Positions 6,240 through 6,970 of a DNA stretch of 6,970 bases are shown here, in pieces. This DNA is from an uncultured Eggerthella sp. (GTDB lineage Bacteria > Actinomycetota > Coriobacteriia > Coriobacteriales > Eggerthellaceae): positions 1 through 6,970 of the forward strand of contig CABRGJ010000044.1 of assembly GCA_902470405.1 (NCBI GenBank), given 5' to 3'. Numbering within the stretch: the stretch's first letter is position 1; each line of letters begins with the position of its first letter. Under the pieces are notes generated by a model. The model did no database searches. It was not told the origin of the DNA and saw only the letters and a list, made by a program, of their open reading frames with translations. Both the position numbers and the translations under genes were made by a program.

Positions 6240-6970
6240 TTAGACGATCTTCTTTCCAAAGACTGCAGCGATCTCGCGCAACTGCTCGACCAATTCACGG
6301 AACTGAGCTGGGGTGAGCTGCTGTGGACCGTCCGAGAGCGCTTCGGAGGGATTGGGGTGCACTTCGATCATGATCGAATCGGCACCTGCAGCCACCGCTG
6401 CATACGAAAGCGACGGAACGAGGTCACGCACGCCTGCTGGGTGCGAAACGTCGATGCAGATCGGGAAGAGCGACTGTTTGTGGATGACCGGCACCGCCGA
6501 GATATCGAGCGTAAAGCGCGTAGTGGTCTCGAATGTGCGCAGGCCGCGCTCGCATAAGACGACATTGTCGTTGCCGTTCATGGTGATGTATTCAGTAGCG
6601 GAGAGCCATTCAGAGATGCTGCCCGCAAGGCCACGCTTCAGAAGGACCATCTTGTGCGAATCCTTCGTAACCTCGCCGATCTTCTTCAACAATGAGAAAT
6701 TCTGCATGTTACGCGCGCCGACCTGCAAGCCGTCCACGTAAGAATGGACGAGCTCGGTGTGCGCGGAGTCCATGACCTCGGTGAGGGTCTTCAGGCCGTA
6801 CTTTTCTCCGCCGGCCTTCATGATCTTCAAGCCTTCTTCACCAAGACCCTGGAATGAATGCGGATTGGTGCGTGGCTTGAATGCGCCACCACGAATCCAG
6901 GAAAGACCCAGATCAGAGATGCATTCTGCAACCTCGAAGAACTGCTCTTCTGATTCGACCGAGCAAGGAC
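6240..6970 (-). CDS. aroF: 3-deoxy-7-phosphoheptulonate (DAHP) synthase, type I-beta, 5' partial
   Basis: DAHP synthase joins phosphoenolpyruvate and erythrose 4-phosphate, the entry reaction of the shikimate pathway to aromatic amino acids. The frame runs unbroken from the window end; 242 residues are visible, beginning in the conserved GPCSVES motif (codon for Gly cut by the edge), whose Cys is a metal ligand. Further motifs are RGGAFKPRTNPHSFQGLGEEGL, split by position as residues 26-47, then GARNMQNF, VLLKRG, CERGLRTFE, the metal-binding His in DVSHPAG, Glu in MIEVHP and Asp in ALSDGPQQL. These mark the KDO8P-synthase-like I-beta subtype (Thermotoga/Bacillus type) rather than the E. coli AroG/F/H subtype. 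In the Thermotoga enzyme about 100 residues with a regulatory ferredoxin-like domain precede the GPCS motif; whether that domain, or a fused chorismate mutase, exists here cannot be seen. The internal TTG at 6830 is not the start. The symbol is the common label for the subtype and less sure than the function. Confidence 0.94.
   Translation of the reverse strand, partial: PCSVESEEQFFEVAECISDLGLSWIRGGAFKPRTNPHSFQGLGEEGLKIMKAGGEKYGLKTLTEVMDSAHTELVHSYVDGLQVGARNMQNFSLLKKIGEVTKDSHKMVLLKRGLAGSISEWLSATEYITMNGNDNVVLCERGLRTFETTTRFTLDISAVPVIHKQSLFPICIDVSHPAGVRDLVPSLSYAAVAAGADSIMIEVHPNPSEALSDGPQQLTPAQFRELVEQLREIAAVFGKKIV

Noticed and set aside
6239..6298. Longer pcrA with 20 extra N-terminal residues from the ATG at 6298
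   Set aside because: The extension reads MNWSSSCARSLQSLERRSSN, which is the shifted frame of the DAHP synthase C-terminus and is unlike PcrA N-termini; the ATG at 6238 gives the usual start just before the Q-motif.

Overview
The window is an ordinary bacterial core-genome segment, GC-rich by eye and densely coding on both strands. The gene set best fits an actinobacterial or Firmicutes-like anaerobe. A family II pyrophosphatase carrying CBS domains but lacking a DRTGG domain, next to GC-rich core genes, makes me favour the Coriobacteriia (Eggerthella/Slackia-like). That placement is inference from gene content, not from a marker gene.

Region 1 (bases 1-2145, plus strand) is a compact pantothenate operon: panB (5' end cut by the window), panC and panD. 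The gaps between genes are only 38 and 25 bases. A strong intrinsic terminator (2114-2145) ends the operon. PanB makes ketopantoate, PanD makes beta-alanine, and PanC joins pantoate to beta-alanine to give pantothenate, the precursor of coenzyme A. The ketopantoate reductase step is not encoded here.

Region 2 (2146-2303) is a short non-coding stretch between convergent genes. It has no gene that I can support. It contains the far side of the panD terminator, which can also work on the minus strand, and a small hairpin overlapping the stop codon of the next gene.

Region 3 (2304-6970, minus strand) is read right to left. It holds a type I-beta DAHP synthase (first step of the shikimate pathway, N-terminal part outside the window), then pcrA (UvrD-like DNA helicase) starting one base after the DAHP synthase stop, then a 239-base gap, then the CBS-domain Mn-dependent inorganic pyrophosphatase. 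The gap (3678-3916) has no gene. It holds a set of three imperfect direct repeats and weak promoter-like sequences reading toward the pyrophosphatase gene.

No mobile element, CRISPR array, tRNA or rRNA gene was seen. I did not find a clearly new system. The points most worth a second look are the non-matching first 40 bases of panB, the repeat cluster upstream of the pyrophosphatase, a cysteine cluster in its CBS linker, and the tight DAHP synthase-pcrA junction.
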